A stretch of DNA of 64,000 nt from Trinickia dinghuensis. GTDB taxonomy: Bacteria; Pseudomonadota; Gammaproteobacteria; Burkholderiales; Burkholderiaceae. Shown in pieces: positions 19,900 through 28,279 of the stretch. A program made the translations under genes and the position numbers. Location of the stretch: contig NZ_QRGA01000012.1 of assembly GCF_003367175.1 (NCBI RefSeq), positions 87,207-151,206 of the forward strand. Direction: 5' to 3'. Numbering within the stretch: the stretch's first letter is position 1; every line of letters begins with the position of its first letter. Under the pieces are notes generated by a model. It saw nothing but the letters and a program-made list of their open reading frames with translations, searched no databases and was not told where the DNA came from.

Positions 19900-20868
19900 T
19901 TAGTACTTGCGCGACGGCAGGATTTGCGCCGCCACGTTTTGCGGGAACACCGTTTCCTTCGTGACGATGCGCTTGGGCAGCGTCTTGCCGGCCACGAGAT
20001 CCTTGACCGCGCTCATCAACTGCGGCCCGAGCAGCGGGCTGCATTCGACGTCGACGTTGATCTTGCCCGCGATCATCGCTTGGAAGCCGCCCTTGGTCGC
20101 GTCGAACGAAACGACCTTGACGTCCGTGCCCGGCTTCATGCCGGCTTCTTCCATCGCTTGAATCGCGCCGAGCGCCATGTCGTCGTTATGCGCGTAGACG
20201 ACGTTGATCTGCTTGCCGTAGGTCTTCGCGAACGCTTCCATCACTTGCTTGCCGCCGGCGAGCGTGAAGTCGCCGCTTTGCGAAGCGATGATCTTGAACT
20301 TCGGATCGTTCTTGATGATTTCCATCAGGCCGGCATGGCGGTCGTTCGCCGGCGCCGAGCCCACGGTGCCCTGCAGTTCGGCGATGTTGATCGGGCCGGG
20401 ATTGTTCTTGTATTCCTCTTCGAGCCAGCGGCCCGCGCGACGGCCTTCTTCGAGGAAGTCCGAGCCGATCATCGTGGTGTACAGCGACTTGTCCTTCACG
20501 TCGATCGCGCGGTCGGTCAGGATCACGGGGATGCCGGCCTTCTTGGCTTCTTGCAGCACCGGCTCCCAGCCCGATTCGACCACGGGCGAGAACGCGATGA
20601 CGTTCACTTTCTGCGCGATGTACGAGCGAATCGCGCGGATCTGATTCTCCTGCTTTTGCTGCGCGTCGGAGAACTTCAGGTTGATGCCTGCGTCTTTGGC
20701 GGCCTCCTTGACCGAAACCGTGTTCGCGGTGCGCCAAGCGCTTTCCGCTCCCACCTGCGCGAAACCGAGGGTGATCTGCTTGTCCTGCGCGTGGCCATCG
20801 ACCACGAGCGACATGGCGAGTGCCGCTCCGAGAAATGCGTTCAGCGCCAACCGTACCGTACGTCCCAT
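19900..20868 (-). CDS. ytfQ: Periplasmic sugar-binding protein, YtfQ-like
   Basis: A 322-residue substrate-binding protein. The signal peptide ends near residue 27 (VVDGHA) and the mature part opens QDKQITLGFAQVGAES. Strong YtfQ marks are SDAQQKQENQIRAIRSY, ILTDRAIDVKDKSLY, IAELQGTVGSAPANDRHAG and VVYAHNDDMALGAIQAMEEAG. E. coli YtfQ binds galactofuranose with high affinity. AAGGAGA precedes ATG 20868. It is the first gene of the minus-strand unit running to the dehydrogenase at 14230. Confidence 0.9.
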   Translation of the reverse strand: MGRTVRLALNAFLGAALAMSLVVDGHAQDKQITLGFAQVGAESAWRTANTVSVKEAAKDAGINLKFSDAQQKQENQIRAIRSYIAQKVNVIAFSPVVESGWEPVLQEAKKAGIPVILTDRAIDVKDKSLYTTMIGSDFLEEGRRAGRWLEEEYKNNPGPINIAELQGTVGSAPANDRHAGLMEIIKNDPKFKIIASQSGDFTLAGGKQVMEAFAKTYGKQINVVYAHNDDMALGAIQAMEEAGMKPGTDVKVVSFDATKGGFQAMIAGKINVDVECSPLLGPQLMSAVKDLVAGKTLPKRIVTKETVFPQNVAAQILPSRKY

Positions 20869-21230
20869 GCTTGTCTCCTTTGTCTTGGTGCGTGCTTGGT
20901 TTTGCTACTTAGAACGAACTACTTCGCTTCCCGCGCGCCGATACCCCTGTTGCTCGTTGTTGCTAGGCGCGCTGATTTCTAAATAGCCATACTATAGGCA
21001 CCGTGAAGACCCGAATCGATTAGCGTTTTCCCCAGCTTCGCCGGTCCAATAGTCATGCTATTTCTATTTGGAATCTGGCAAGAAGCGGCCGGAAAGGCGT
21101 AAGATTGTGCCAACAGTTGGGAAATGGCCGGAATCGGCGGGACGGCAAAAGTCATCCCGCGCCGTTCGGCGCCCCTGGCGGCAACGACTTCAATCGTTTT
21201 ACTATATCTGCCTAATACAGGCATCGAGCA
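20869..21230. promoter_or_regulatory. Divergent promoter region between ytfQ and the arabonate dehydratase gene
   Basis: 362 bp without a gene. Features seen are TAGGCA at 20995-21000 in an AT-rich patch on the ytfQ side, and an interrupted palindrome TGCCTAATACAGGCA at 21209-21223 only 7 bp before the dehydratase ATG. The same TGCCTA/TAGGCA half-site recurs before the alcohol dehydrogenase gene at 23959-23964. These are candidate sites for the GntR/FadR regulator nearby. No strong ribosome binding site is seen before ATG 21231. Confidence 0.4.
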
Positions 21231-22976
21231 ATGACAGACAAACCCCGCAAGCTCCGCTCCGCCCAATGGTTCGGCACGGCCGACAAGAACGGCTTCATGT
21301 ATCGCAGCTGGATGAAGAACCAGGGCATCCCCGATCATGAGTTCCAGGGCAAGCCGATCATCGGCATCTGCAACACCTGGTCCGAACTCACGCCGTGCAA
21401 CGCGCACTTCCGCAAGCTGGCCGAGCATGTCAAACGCGGCGTGTTCGAGGCGGGCGGCTTCCCCGTGGAATTTCCCGTGTTCTCGAACGGGGAGTCGAAC
21501 CTGCGCCCGACGGCGATGTTCACGCGCAATCTGGCGGCGATGGATGTCGAAGAGTCGATTCGAGGCAATCCGATCGATGCCGTCGTGCTGTTGGCCGGAT
21601 GCGACAAGACCACGCCTGCGTTGCTGATGGGCGCGGCCAGCTGCGACGTCCCCGCGATCATGGTGAGCGGCGGGCCGATGCTCAACGGCAAACACGAAGG
21701 GCGCGACATCGGCTCGGGCACCGTCGTTTGGCAATTGAGCGAGCAGGTGAAGGCCGGCCACATCACGCTGCACCAATTCATGGCGGCCGAAGCCGGGATG
21801 TCGCGCTCGGCCGGTACCTGCAACACGATGGGCACGGCTTCGACGATGGCGTGCATGGCCGAGGCGCTCGGCGTGACGCTGCCGCACAACGCCGCGATCC
21901 CGGCCGTCGATTCACGCCGCTACGTGCTGGCGCATTTGTCCGGCATGCGTATCGTCGAAATGGCGCTGGAAGATCTGCGGCTCTCGAAGCTGCTCACGCG
22001 CGAAGCATTCGAGAACGCGATTCGCGCAAATGCGGCGATCGGCGGCTCGACCAACGCCGCGATTCACTTGAAGGCGATCGCCGGGCGCATCGGCGTGCCG
22101 CTCGAACTCGACGATTGGACGCGCATCGGGCGTGGCACGCCGACGGTCGTCGATCTGCAGCCGTCGGGGCGCTTCCTCATGGAAGAGTTCTATTACGCGG
22201 GCGGGCTGCCGGCCGTTTTGCGCCGCCTCGGCGAAGCGGGGCTGCTGCCGCATCCGGATGCGTTGACGGCCAATGGGCACTCGCTGTGGGAGAACAGCAA
22301 GGAAGCGCCGCTTTATAACGACGAAGTCATTCGTCCGCTCGACAAGCCGCTCGTGGCGGACGGCGGCCTATGCGTGCTGCGCGGCAATCTCGCGCCGCGC
22401 GGCGCGGTGCTCAAGCCGTCGGCGGCCACGGCGTCGCTGCTCAAGCATCGCGGCCGCGCAGTCGTGTTCGAGAATTTCGACGACTACAAGGCGCGTATCG
22501 CCGATCCCGAACTCGACGTCACGGCCGATTCGATCCTGGTGATGAAGAATTGCGGGCCGAAGGGTTACCCCGGGATGGCCGAAGTGGGCAACATGGGCCT
22601 GCCGCCGAAACTGCTCGCGCAAGGCGTGACGGACATGGTCCGTATTTCCGACGCGCGCATGAGCGGGACGGCATACGGAACCGTCGTCCTGCACGTGGCA
22701 CCGGAAGCGCGCGCGGGCGGGCCGCTTGCCGTCGTGCGCAACGGCGACTGGATCGAACTCGATTGCGAATCGGGGCGGTTGCATCTCGACGTCAGCGAAG
22801 ACGAACTGGCGCAGCGCTTGGAGACGTGGCGCGAGATGAATTCGAAGCGCAATCCGGCGGACGTCAGCGGCTATCGCAATCTCTACGTCGATCACGTCCT
22901 GCAGGCCGACGAAGGCTGCGACTTCGATTTCCTGGTGGGGTGCCGAGGCGCCGAGGTGCCGCCGCATTCGCATTGA
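21231..22976 (+). CDS. L-arabonate dehydratase (IlvD/Edd family)
   Basis: A 581-residue [2Fe-2S] dehydratase converting L-arabonate to 2-keto-3-deoxy-L-arabonate. Cluster cysteines are C56 (SELTPCN), C124 (AGCDKTTPALL) and C197 (SAGTCNTMGTAS). They are spaced like C59, C127 and C200 of the Rhizobium leguminosarum arabinonate dehydratase with a constant offset of 3. The Mg-binding and substrate segments AAIGGSTNAAIHLKAIAGR and ARMSGTAYGTVVLHV are present. It is the only plus-strand arabinose gene and is divergent from the importer-enzyme operon. The lactonase and semialdehyde dehydrogenase of the pathway are not in the window. Confidence 0.88.
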   Translation: MTDKPRKLRSAQWFGTADKNGFMYRSWMKNQGIPDHEFQGKPIIGICNTWSELTPCNAHFRKLAEHVKRGVFEAGGFPVEFPVFSNGESNLRPTAMFTRNLAAMDVEESIRGNPIDAVVLLAGCDKTTPALLMGAASCDVPAIMVSGGPMLNGKHEGRDIGSGTVVWQLSEQVKAGHITLHQFMAAEAGMSRSAGTCNTMGTASTMACMAEALGVTLPHNAAIPAVDSRRYVLAHLSGMRIVEMALEDLRLSKLLTREAFENAIRANAAIGGSTNAAIHLKAIAGRIGVPLELDDWTRIGRGTPTVVDLQPSGRFLMEEFYYAGGLPAVLRRLGEAGLLPHPDALTANGHSLWENSKEAPLYNDEVIRPLDKPLVADGGLCVLRGNLAPRGAVLKPSAATASLLKHRGRAVVFENFDDYKARIADPELDVTADSILVMKNCGPKGYPGMAEVGNMGLPPKLLAQGVTDMVRISDARMSGTAYGTVVLHVAPEARAGGPLAVVRNGDWIELDCESGRLHLDVSEDELAQRLETWREMNSKRNPADVSGYRNLYVDHVLQADEGCDFDFLVGCRGAEVPPHSH

Positions 22977-22988
22977 TTCATCTACGGG

Positions 22989-23010
22989 GGCCCGCGCATT
23001 GCCGCGGGCC
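22989..23010. terminator. Hairpin between convergent dehydratase and gntR genes
   Basis: GGCCCGCG (22989-22996) pairs perfectly with CGCGGGCC (23003-23010) around a CATTGC loop. It sits in the 77-bp gap between convergent genes and could serve both strands. No T-run follows on either side, so it is a weak or Rho-assisted terminator. Confidence 0.45.
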
Positions 23011-23053
23011 TCGTCGAATCGCGGAATCGTGGAATCGTCGAATTGTCTGACGC

Positions 23054-23782
23054 TTAACGGTCGGCGCGCGCGCCGATGACGAGAATGGTCTCGGCATCGG
23101 CCTTTGCGTTTTCCAACTGGACGAGACTGGCCTGTCGTGCCCCTAGCGGATCGCGATGTTCGATCGCGGTCAGAATCGCCTTGTGCCGCGGCAGCGACAG
23201 CGCATGCGTATCGGGGTGGCGGCTCGTCAGCTTGATCGACTCGCTCAGTGCCATCGACATCATGTTGCCGATGAACGCGAGCATGTCGTTATGCGTCGCC
23301 GCCATCACCGCTCTGTGAAACTCGAGATCGGGTTCGAGCAGCGCATCGGACGTCCGGGCGTTCTCCATTTGCTCGTAGCAGCGGCGAATGCGCACGACAT
23401 CCTCTTCGGTCGCGTTCGTGGCCGCCAGCGCCGCGGCAGCGGGCTCGATAATGCGCCGCACCGTCAGTAGAGAGCGAAAGAAATCGCCCTCGGGCGTGAC
23501 GTTGATCGTCCAGAATAGAACATCCGGATCGAGCATGTGCCACTCTTCGCGCGGACGCACGACGCTGCCGACGCGCGGCTTCGAAACGACGAGCCCCTTC
23601 GCGACGAGCACGCGGGTGGCCTCGCGCAAAACAGGGCGGCTTACGCCATAAGATTCGCAAAGCGTGGGTTCGGGCGGCAGGCGATCGCCTGGTGCGAACT
23701 TGCCGCTGACGATCTCGATGCCGAGTTCCTGCACGATCCGCGCGTGCATGCTCTTACGGGTCTTGAGATGTCGATAGTCCAT
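23054..23782 (-). CDS. GntR-family regulator, FadR subfamily
   Basis: 242 residues from ATG 23782 (MDYRHLKTRKS). The winged HTH spans about 8-75, with GKFAPGDRLPPEPTLCESYGVSRPVLREATRVL and the wing SKPRVGSVV. The all-helical FCD ligand domain follows, with metal-binding-type residues in LEPDLEFHRAVMAATHN and the late SLPRHKAI. FadR-type FCD proteins commonly sense sugar acids or keto acids. The frame continues upstream to 23857, so a longer start is possible. It is divergent from the alcohol dehydrogenase gene and convergent with the dehydratase gene, so it is a likely regulator of the arabinose region. Confidence 0.85.
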   Translation of the reverse strand: MDYRHLKTRKSMHARIVQELGIEIVSGKFAPGDRLPPEPTLCESYGVSRPVLREATRVLVAKGLVVSKPRVGSVVRPREEWHMLDPDVLFWTINVTPEGDFFRSLLTVRRIIEPAAAALAATNATEEDVVRIRRCYEQMENARTSDALLEPDLEFHRAVMAATHNDMLAFIGNMMSMALSESIKLTSRHPDTHALSLPRHKAILTAIEHRDPLGARQASLVQLENAKADAETILVIGARADR

Positions 23783-23954
23783 AGGGTGGGAGTCATGTCT
23801 GCCTCGCACCGGCGCGGGCCGTGCGAAGTGTCCGCCAGCATAGCACATGGCATGCATCGCACACGACCGGAACTAACCCTCGTTCGTCCATGTTCATGCC
23901 GCGCTCGACGCGAGCGAGCCGATTGCGAGCCGGTTGTTTTGGAGTCCTATTCTT

Positions 23955-23970
23955 TATGGTAGGCATACAA
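23955..23970. promoter_or_regulatory. Possible GntR operator before the alcohol dehydrogenase gene
   Basis: TATGGTAGGCATACA in the gntR/adh divergent region contains TAGGCA, the half-site also seen twice upstream of the arabonate dehydratase gene. The 250-bp gap shows an AT-rich patch here consistent with a promoter. The assignment rests only on position and this short match. Confidence 0.3.
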
Positions 23971-24032
23971 TGGCTCGCTTGAGTTCGAGCGGTCGGAACG
24001 ATGGTCAACCGATGCCGCGAAAGGAGACCCGC

Positions 24033-25193
24033 ATGGCCGACGCATTTCGCTTTCAAACGGTCCCGACGCTCGTCGTCGAGTTCGGCGCCGCGCGGCGCCT
24101 TGGCGCGTTGTTGCGCGAACGCTACCCGGCGCTTGCCCAACTGTGTCTGGTGACCGACGGGTTCCTGCATCGCAGCGGTTTGCTCGCGCCGGCGCTCGCC
24201 GATCTATCGGCAAGCGGCTGGGCCGTGACGGTGCTCGACAACGTCGTGGCCGATCCGCCCGAACAGGTCGTGCTCGAAGCCGCGGCACGCGCTCGCGATG
24301 CGCAGGCTCAGATCGTCGTCGGGCTCGGCGGCGGATCGTCGATGGACGTCGCCAAGCTGCTCGCCGTCTTGCTCGCCTCGCAACAAACGCTTGGCGACAT
24401 GTACGGCGTCAACCGCGTAGAAGGAGGGCGGTTGCCGCTCGTGCAAATTCCGACGACGGCGGGCACGGGCTCCGAGGTCACCGCCGTGTCGATCGTGACC
24501 GTAGGCGAAGCGACGAAGATGGGCGTCGTCGCCCCGCAACTGATCGCCGACCTTGCGATTCTCGATGCGGAACTGACCGTGGGGTTGCCGACCGCCGCCA
24601 CGGCGGCAACGGGAATCGATGCGATGGTTCACGCGATCGAGGCCTATACGTCGGCGCGATTGAAAAATCCGATCTCGGACATGCTGGCCGTGCGCGCATT
24701 GCAACTGCTGTCGGAACATCTGCTGACGGCGTGCCGCAACGGACAGGACCGCAAAGCACGCGAAGCGATGCTGCTCGGCGCGACCTTCGCGGGGCAGGCA
24801 TTTGCCAATGCGCCCGTCGCGGCCGTGCATGCGCTTGCCTATCCGATCGGCGGGATTTATCACGTGCCTCACGGCTTATCGAATGCGCTCGTCTTGCCGC
24901 ACGTGTTGAAATTCAATGCACCCGCTGCCGCGCCGCTCTATGCGGAATTGGCCACCGCCATCTTGCCCACCGCAACCGGCGGTGCCGAAGCGAAGACGAG
25001 CGCATTGATCGCTCATATCGAGCACCTGATCGCCGAGACGGGCATCGCATCGACCTTGCGCGAGGTCGGGATCGAGCGTGACGGCCTCGAGCGAATGGCC
25101 AAAGACGCGATGCTGCAACAACGCCTGCTCATCAACAATCCGCGGCCCGTGACCGAAGCCGACGCGTTGGCCATCTATACCGCGGCGTTTTAA
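24033..25193 (+). CDS. Iron-containing alcohol dehydrogenase
   Basis: A 386-residue group III (Fe-type) NAD(P)-dependent alcohol dehydrogenase. The nucleotide-binding GLGGGSSMDVAK, IPTTAGTGSEVTAVSI, TGIDAMVHAIEAYTS and the metal motif HALAYPIGGIYHVPHGLSNA are all present, with Asp and three His ligands recognisable. AAGGAGA at 24021-24027 selects ATG 24033 over an upstream in-frame ATG. The substrate is unknown. If the keto-acid enzyme acts as an aldolase, glycolaldehyde reduction would fit; otherwise another short-chain aldehyde or diol. Confidence 0.85.
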   Translation: MADAFRFQTVPTLVVEFGAARRLGALLRERYPALAQLCLVTDGFLHRSGLLAPALADLSASGWAVTVLDNVVADPPEQVVLEAAARARDAQAQIVVGLGGGSSMDVAKLLAVLLASQQTLGDMYGVNRVEGGRLPLVQIPTTAGTGSEVTAVSIVTVGEATKMGVVAPQLIADLAILDAELTVGLPTAATAATGIDAMVHAIEAYTSARLKNPISDMLAVRALQLLSEHLLTACRNGQDRKAREAMLLGATFAGQAFANAPVAAVHALAYPIGGIYHVPHGLSNALVLPHVLKFNAPAAAPLYAELATAILPTATGGAEAKTSALIAHIEHLIAETGIASTLREVGIERDGLERMAKDAMLQQRLLINNPRPVTEADALAIYTAAF

Positions 25194-25369
25194 CGCCGGT
25201 CCGCTGCGATAGGGGATCGATACCGCCCCGACCAGGGGCAACGAAGCCGTCGAACCTGTTATTAAACCTTCATATTGGCTGCATTCGATCTGTACTATCC
25301 TCGTTCGGCCGGTTCTACCTGCCAGTATCGGCGCTTGCCGGCACTTTCCGAAAAACGAACGAGGGTGCG

Positions 25370-27100
25370 ATGGGTAACGTTTTCACCGCGACGGCTTCGT
25401 CGCGCGGATTCACCGTGAAGGCATATTCAGGCGATCGGTGCGCGATGCTCGCCTTCGATTTGGCGGATCACCTGACCGACAAACTCGCGGGCTTCGCCAT
25501 TCGCCGCAAACCCGCAAGCGGTCCTGATTCGTCCTGGACTTGGCTCGGCAATCGTCTATCGTTCGACGGCGACTACACGAAAGCCGGCGGCAAATTCTTT
25601 CCGTCCAACGTCGCGCCGTTTCAGAAATTCTGGTGGCTCGATTTCCCCTCCGGCGATGTGCAGGGTACGTTCTGCTATGAAGTCGTCGTCAAGCGTTTCG
25701 TGCAAGACAAGTCGGGCCAGTTGCAAGACGACCAGACCGTGCAGGTGACAGTCGATGTCGGCCCGTTCGTGGAAGGCGGCATCGAAGTGGCGTTTACGCG
25801 CGGCTACCTCTCGTCGCAAGCTTATGCCGACGAGTTCGACAACAAGCCGTACGAGCCGAAAGTGCCGACGGGCCAGTGGAAATTCGATTGGACGCCTTAC
25901 GAAGCGCAGTGGGCCTGGCTCGGTGCGCACGCGCGCGCGGCAATCGAAGGCTTTCTGACGGAATGCTATCAAGACCCGAATGCAACCGTGGATGCATTCG
26001 TCTATGACCTGAACGAGCCCGCGATCATCACCGCGTTCATCGAGTTGGCGGGCATGGGCAAGCTCCGAATGCTGGCCGACGACGCCAAACTGCATGCCGA
26101 AGGGACGGCCGCGGCAAAGGCGTTCGCCGACATTCAAGCGGCGGCTACGGATGCGACGCGCGACGGCTTCATGCGCGGCAAGTTCAAGCGATACCAGCAC
26201 AACAAGGTGCTCATCAAGAAGATCGACGGCGTGGCGCAGAAGGTGCTGACCGGATCGACGAACTATTCGATCACGGGCCTTTATGTCAATGCGAACCACG
26301 TGCTGGTGTTCGACGACCAAGCGGTTGCGGCCAACTACGAAGAGGCGTTCGAAACCGCGCTGAACGACAAACTGCAAGCGGCCGACTTCTACGAGCAAGA
26401 GATCTCGACGCAGGAATTCCCGATCGATCGTCCGGGGATGCCGCCGATCGTCGTCTCGTTCGCGCCGCACCGTGATCCGCAGGTGGGTCTGAAGCGCCTC
26501 CTGAATGCGATCGACGACGCCGGCAGCTCGGTGATCTTCGCGGTCATGGACTTGAACGGCTCGGGCGAGGTGCTCAAAGCGCTGTCCCAATTGCATACGA
26601 ATCAGAAGGTGTTTTCGTACGGGATTTCCGATTCGGTCAATCCCGAGGACGATACGGTCGACGGCACGACCGTCTTTACCCCGGCGACGAAAGGTGGCGA
26701 ACTCGTTTATTCGAAGGCGAATCCGGAGAAATTTCCGCCGCCGTTCTCGATGGAGCGCGAAGTGCAGGGCCCGGCCGCGCACATCGTTCACCATAAGTTC
26801 GTGGTCGTGGATTTCAACGGAACGAACCCGGTCGTATTCGGCGGTTCGTCGAATTTGGCCGAAGGCGGCGAGCGTTCGAACGGCGACAATCTCGTGGCGA
26901 TCTACGATCGCGCGATCGCCACCGCATTCGCGATCGAAGGGATTCGGCTCGTCGATCATTATGCGTTTGCCGCGGCACTGAAAAAGGCCGGAACGAGCGG
27001 GCAAGCGTTGAGATTGAAATTCGACGGCGAGAAATGGTGGTCGCGGTATTACACGGCGGGCGATATTCGCGAGAAAGAACGCATGCTCTTCAGCCGCTGA
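25370..27100 (+). CDS. Phospholipase D-like protein
   Basis: A 576-residue protein of the PLD superfamily. The N-terminal 170 residues are a beta-rich region of unknown type with no signal peptide. Two catalytic motifs follow. The C-terminal one is canonical, H474-x-K476-x4-D481 followed by GGSSNLAEGGERSNGDN. The first, HNKVLIKKID at 277-286 with GSTNYS, has H and K but Lys at the canonical Asp position and an Asp two residues later. The pair could form one hydrolase active site. The substrate (phospholipid, nucleic acid or other) and location are unknown. It is a single gene flanked by a convergent racemase gene. Confidence 0.75.
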   Translation: MGNVFTATASSRGFTVKAYSGDRCAMLAFDLADHLTDKLAGFAIRRKPASGPDSSWTWLGNRLSFDGDYTKAGGKFFPSNVAPFQKFWWLDFPSGDVQGTFCYEVVVKRFVQDKSGQLQDDQTVQVTVDVGPFVEGGIEVAFTRGYLSSQAYADEFDNKPYEPKVPTGQWKFDWTPYEAQWAWLGAHARAAIEGFLTECYQDPNATVDAFVYDLNEPAIITAFIELAGMGKLRMLADDAKLHAEGTAAAKAFADIQAAATDATRDGFMRGKFKRYQHNKVLIKKIDGVAQKVLTGSTNYSITGLYVNANHVLVFDDQAVAANYEEAFETALNDKLQAADFYEQEISTQEFPIDRPGMPPIVVSFAPHRDPQVGLKRLLNAIDDAGSSVIFAVMDLNGSGEVLKALSQLHTNQKVFSYGISDSVNPEDDTVDGTTVFTPATKGGELVYSKANPEKFPPPFSMEREVQGPAAHIVHHKFVVVDFNGTNPVVFGGSSNLAEGGERSNGDNLVAIYDRAIATAFAIEGIRLVDHYAFAAALKKAGTSGQALRLKFDGEKWWSRYYTAGDIREKERMLFSR

Positions 27101-27144
27101 CCGGCCGATTCGGGCGCTTCGACGATCGCTCCGGGGGCTGACGG

Positions 27145-28008
27145 CTAGGCGGCCGTCAATGTATGAACGATGTCGACGTACGAAGCGACCGCCTCGACGT
27201 CGCCCATCGTCGGCAGGCGACGGACCACGGCGAGCAGCGCCTCTCGCTGCTGCGCCGACTGTGCGGACGAAAAATATTCGACGCGGCTGCGTGCCTGCGC
27301 CTCCGTCGCCGCGTTTTCCGCTGCGTCCGCAGTCAATTTATTCTCGTTCAACAACACTTCGACGCGCCGCGCGATGGCCGAGCCCGTCTCGATCAAGTTG
27401 AATCGATTCCCGAATAAGCGCCGGATAGTAGGAACCAGCAGCGCGAAATGCGTCGATCCGAGGATGACGGTATCGGCGCCGGCACCCGCCATCGGCGTCA
27501 GATAGCGCAAGAGCAGATCGTCAACGATCGCGCCCGCGAGATTGCCTTGCTCGATCTGCTCCACGAGCCCGTGCCCCGCCTGACAAACGAATTGCGACCG
27601 CGCCTGATGCGCTGCGATCAGCGCGCGCAGCCGGTCGCTGCGCAGCGTCGCCGCGGTCGCCAACACGCCTACGACCCCGCTCGCGGTAGACAGGGCGGCC
27701 GGTTTGATGCCGGGCTCCACGCCGACGATGGGGATCGACTGGGTAGCGCGCAGATGACCGATCGCATGCGTCGTCGCCGTGTTGCAAGCGACGACGATCA
27801 TCTTCGCGCCGCGTCCGACGAGCCAATCGGCGATGGCCTTGCTGCGCTCCCGGATGAACGCGTCCGTTTTTTCACCGTAGGGGGCGTACCCCGAGTCGGC
27901 GATATACACCATCGATTCGTTCGGCAGCCTCTCGCGCATCGCGTCGAGGACGGACAGGCCGCCAAGCCCTGAGTCGAAAACGCCGATCGGCGCATCGGGG
28001 GTGGTCAT
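27145..28008 (-). CDS. murI: Glutamate racemase homologue with Cys-to-Ser change in the active site
   Basis: A 287-residue member of the Asp/Glu racemase family, which supplies D-glutamate for peptidoglycan. The N-terminal IGVFDSGLGGLSVL and SGYAPYGEK segments and the first catalytic cysteine C75 (VVACNTATTH) are intact. The second motif, normally GCTHYPLL, reads GSTHFALL with Ser at 185 (codon TCG, 27454-27456). H187 remains. Loss of the second thiol should impair two-base racemisation, so this may be a divergent paralogue or an enzyme with another role. ATG 28008 is chosen where family similarity begins; the frame extends to 28155. Confidence 0.75.
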   Translation of the reverse strand: MTTPDAPIGVFDSGLGGLSVLDAMRERLPNESMVYIADSGYAPYGEKTDAFIRERSKAIADWLVGRGAKMIVVACNTATTHAIGHLRATQSIPIVGVEPGIKPAALSTASGVVGVLATAATLRSDRLRALIAAHQARSQFVCQAGHGLVEQIEQGNLAGAIVDDLLLRYLTPMAGAGADTVILGSTHFALLVPTIRRLFGNRFNLIETGSAIARRVEVLLNENKLTADAAENAATEAQARSRVEYFSSAQSAQQREALLAVVRRLPTMGDVEAVASYVDIVHTLTAA

Positions 28009-28279
28009 GTGGATTCCAAAGGGGGCATCGAGCACGTGCGTGCGCGGCACGGACGCAACGGTGGCGAAATGATACACAGAAGCGCGGCGGCTCGTGCAAC
28101 CGCGCCGGTGCGTTCCCATCGCGATTCGATCGTCCTGTGATCGACTGACGCTCATGGATGGCGGATTATCGATACGTTCCTAGCGGCCTAGCATTGCTCC
28201 TCGGTTAATCACCGGCCACGGAATCAGCCACGGCTGTGGCTCGAGTCACCGCATATCGACATCATCGAGGAGCAAAGAC

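Noticed and set aside
25556..27004. Antisense open frame of about 480 codons opposite the phospholipase D-like gene
   Set aside because: It has no recognisable domain, is Arg-rich, and is fully explained as the shadow of a motif-containing gene.
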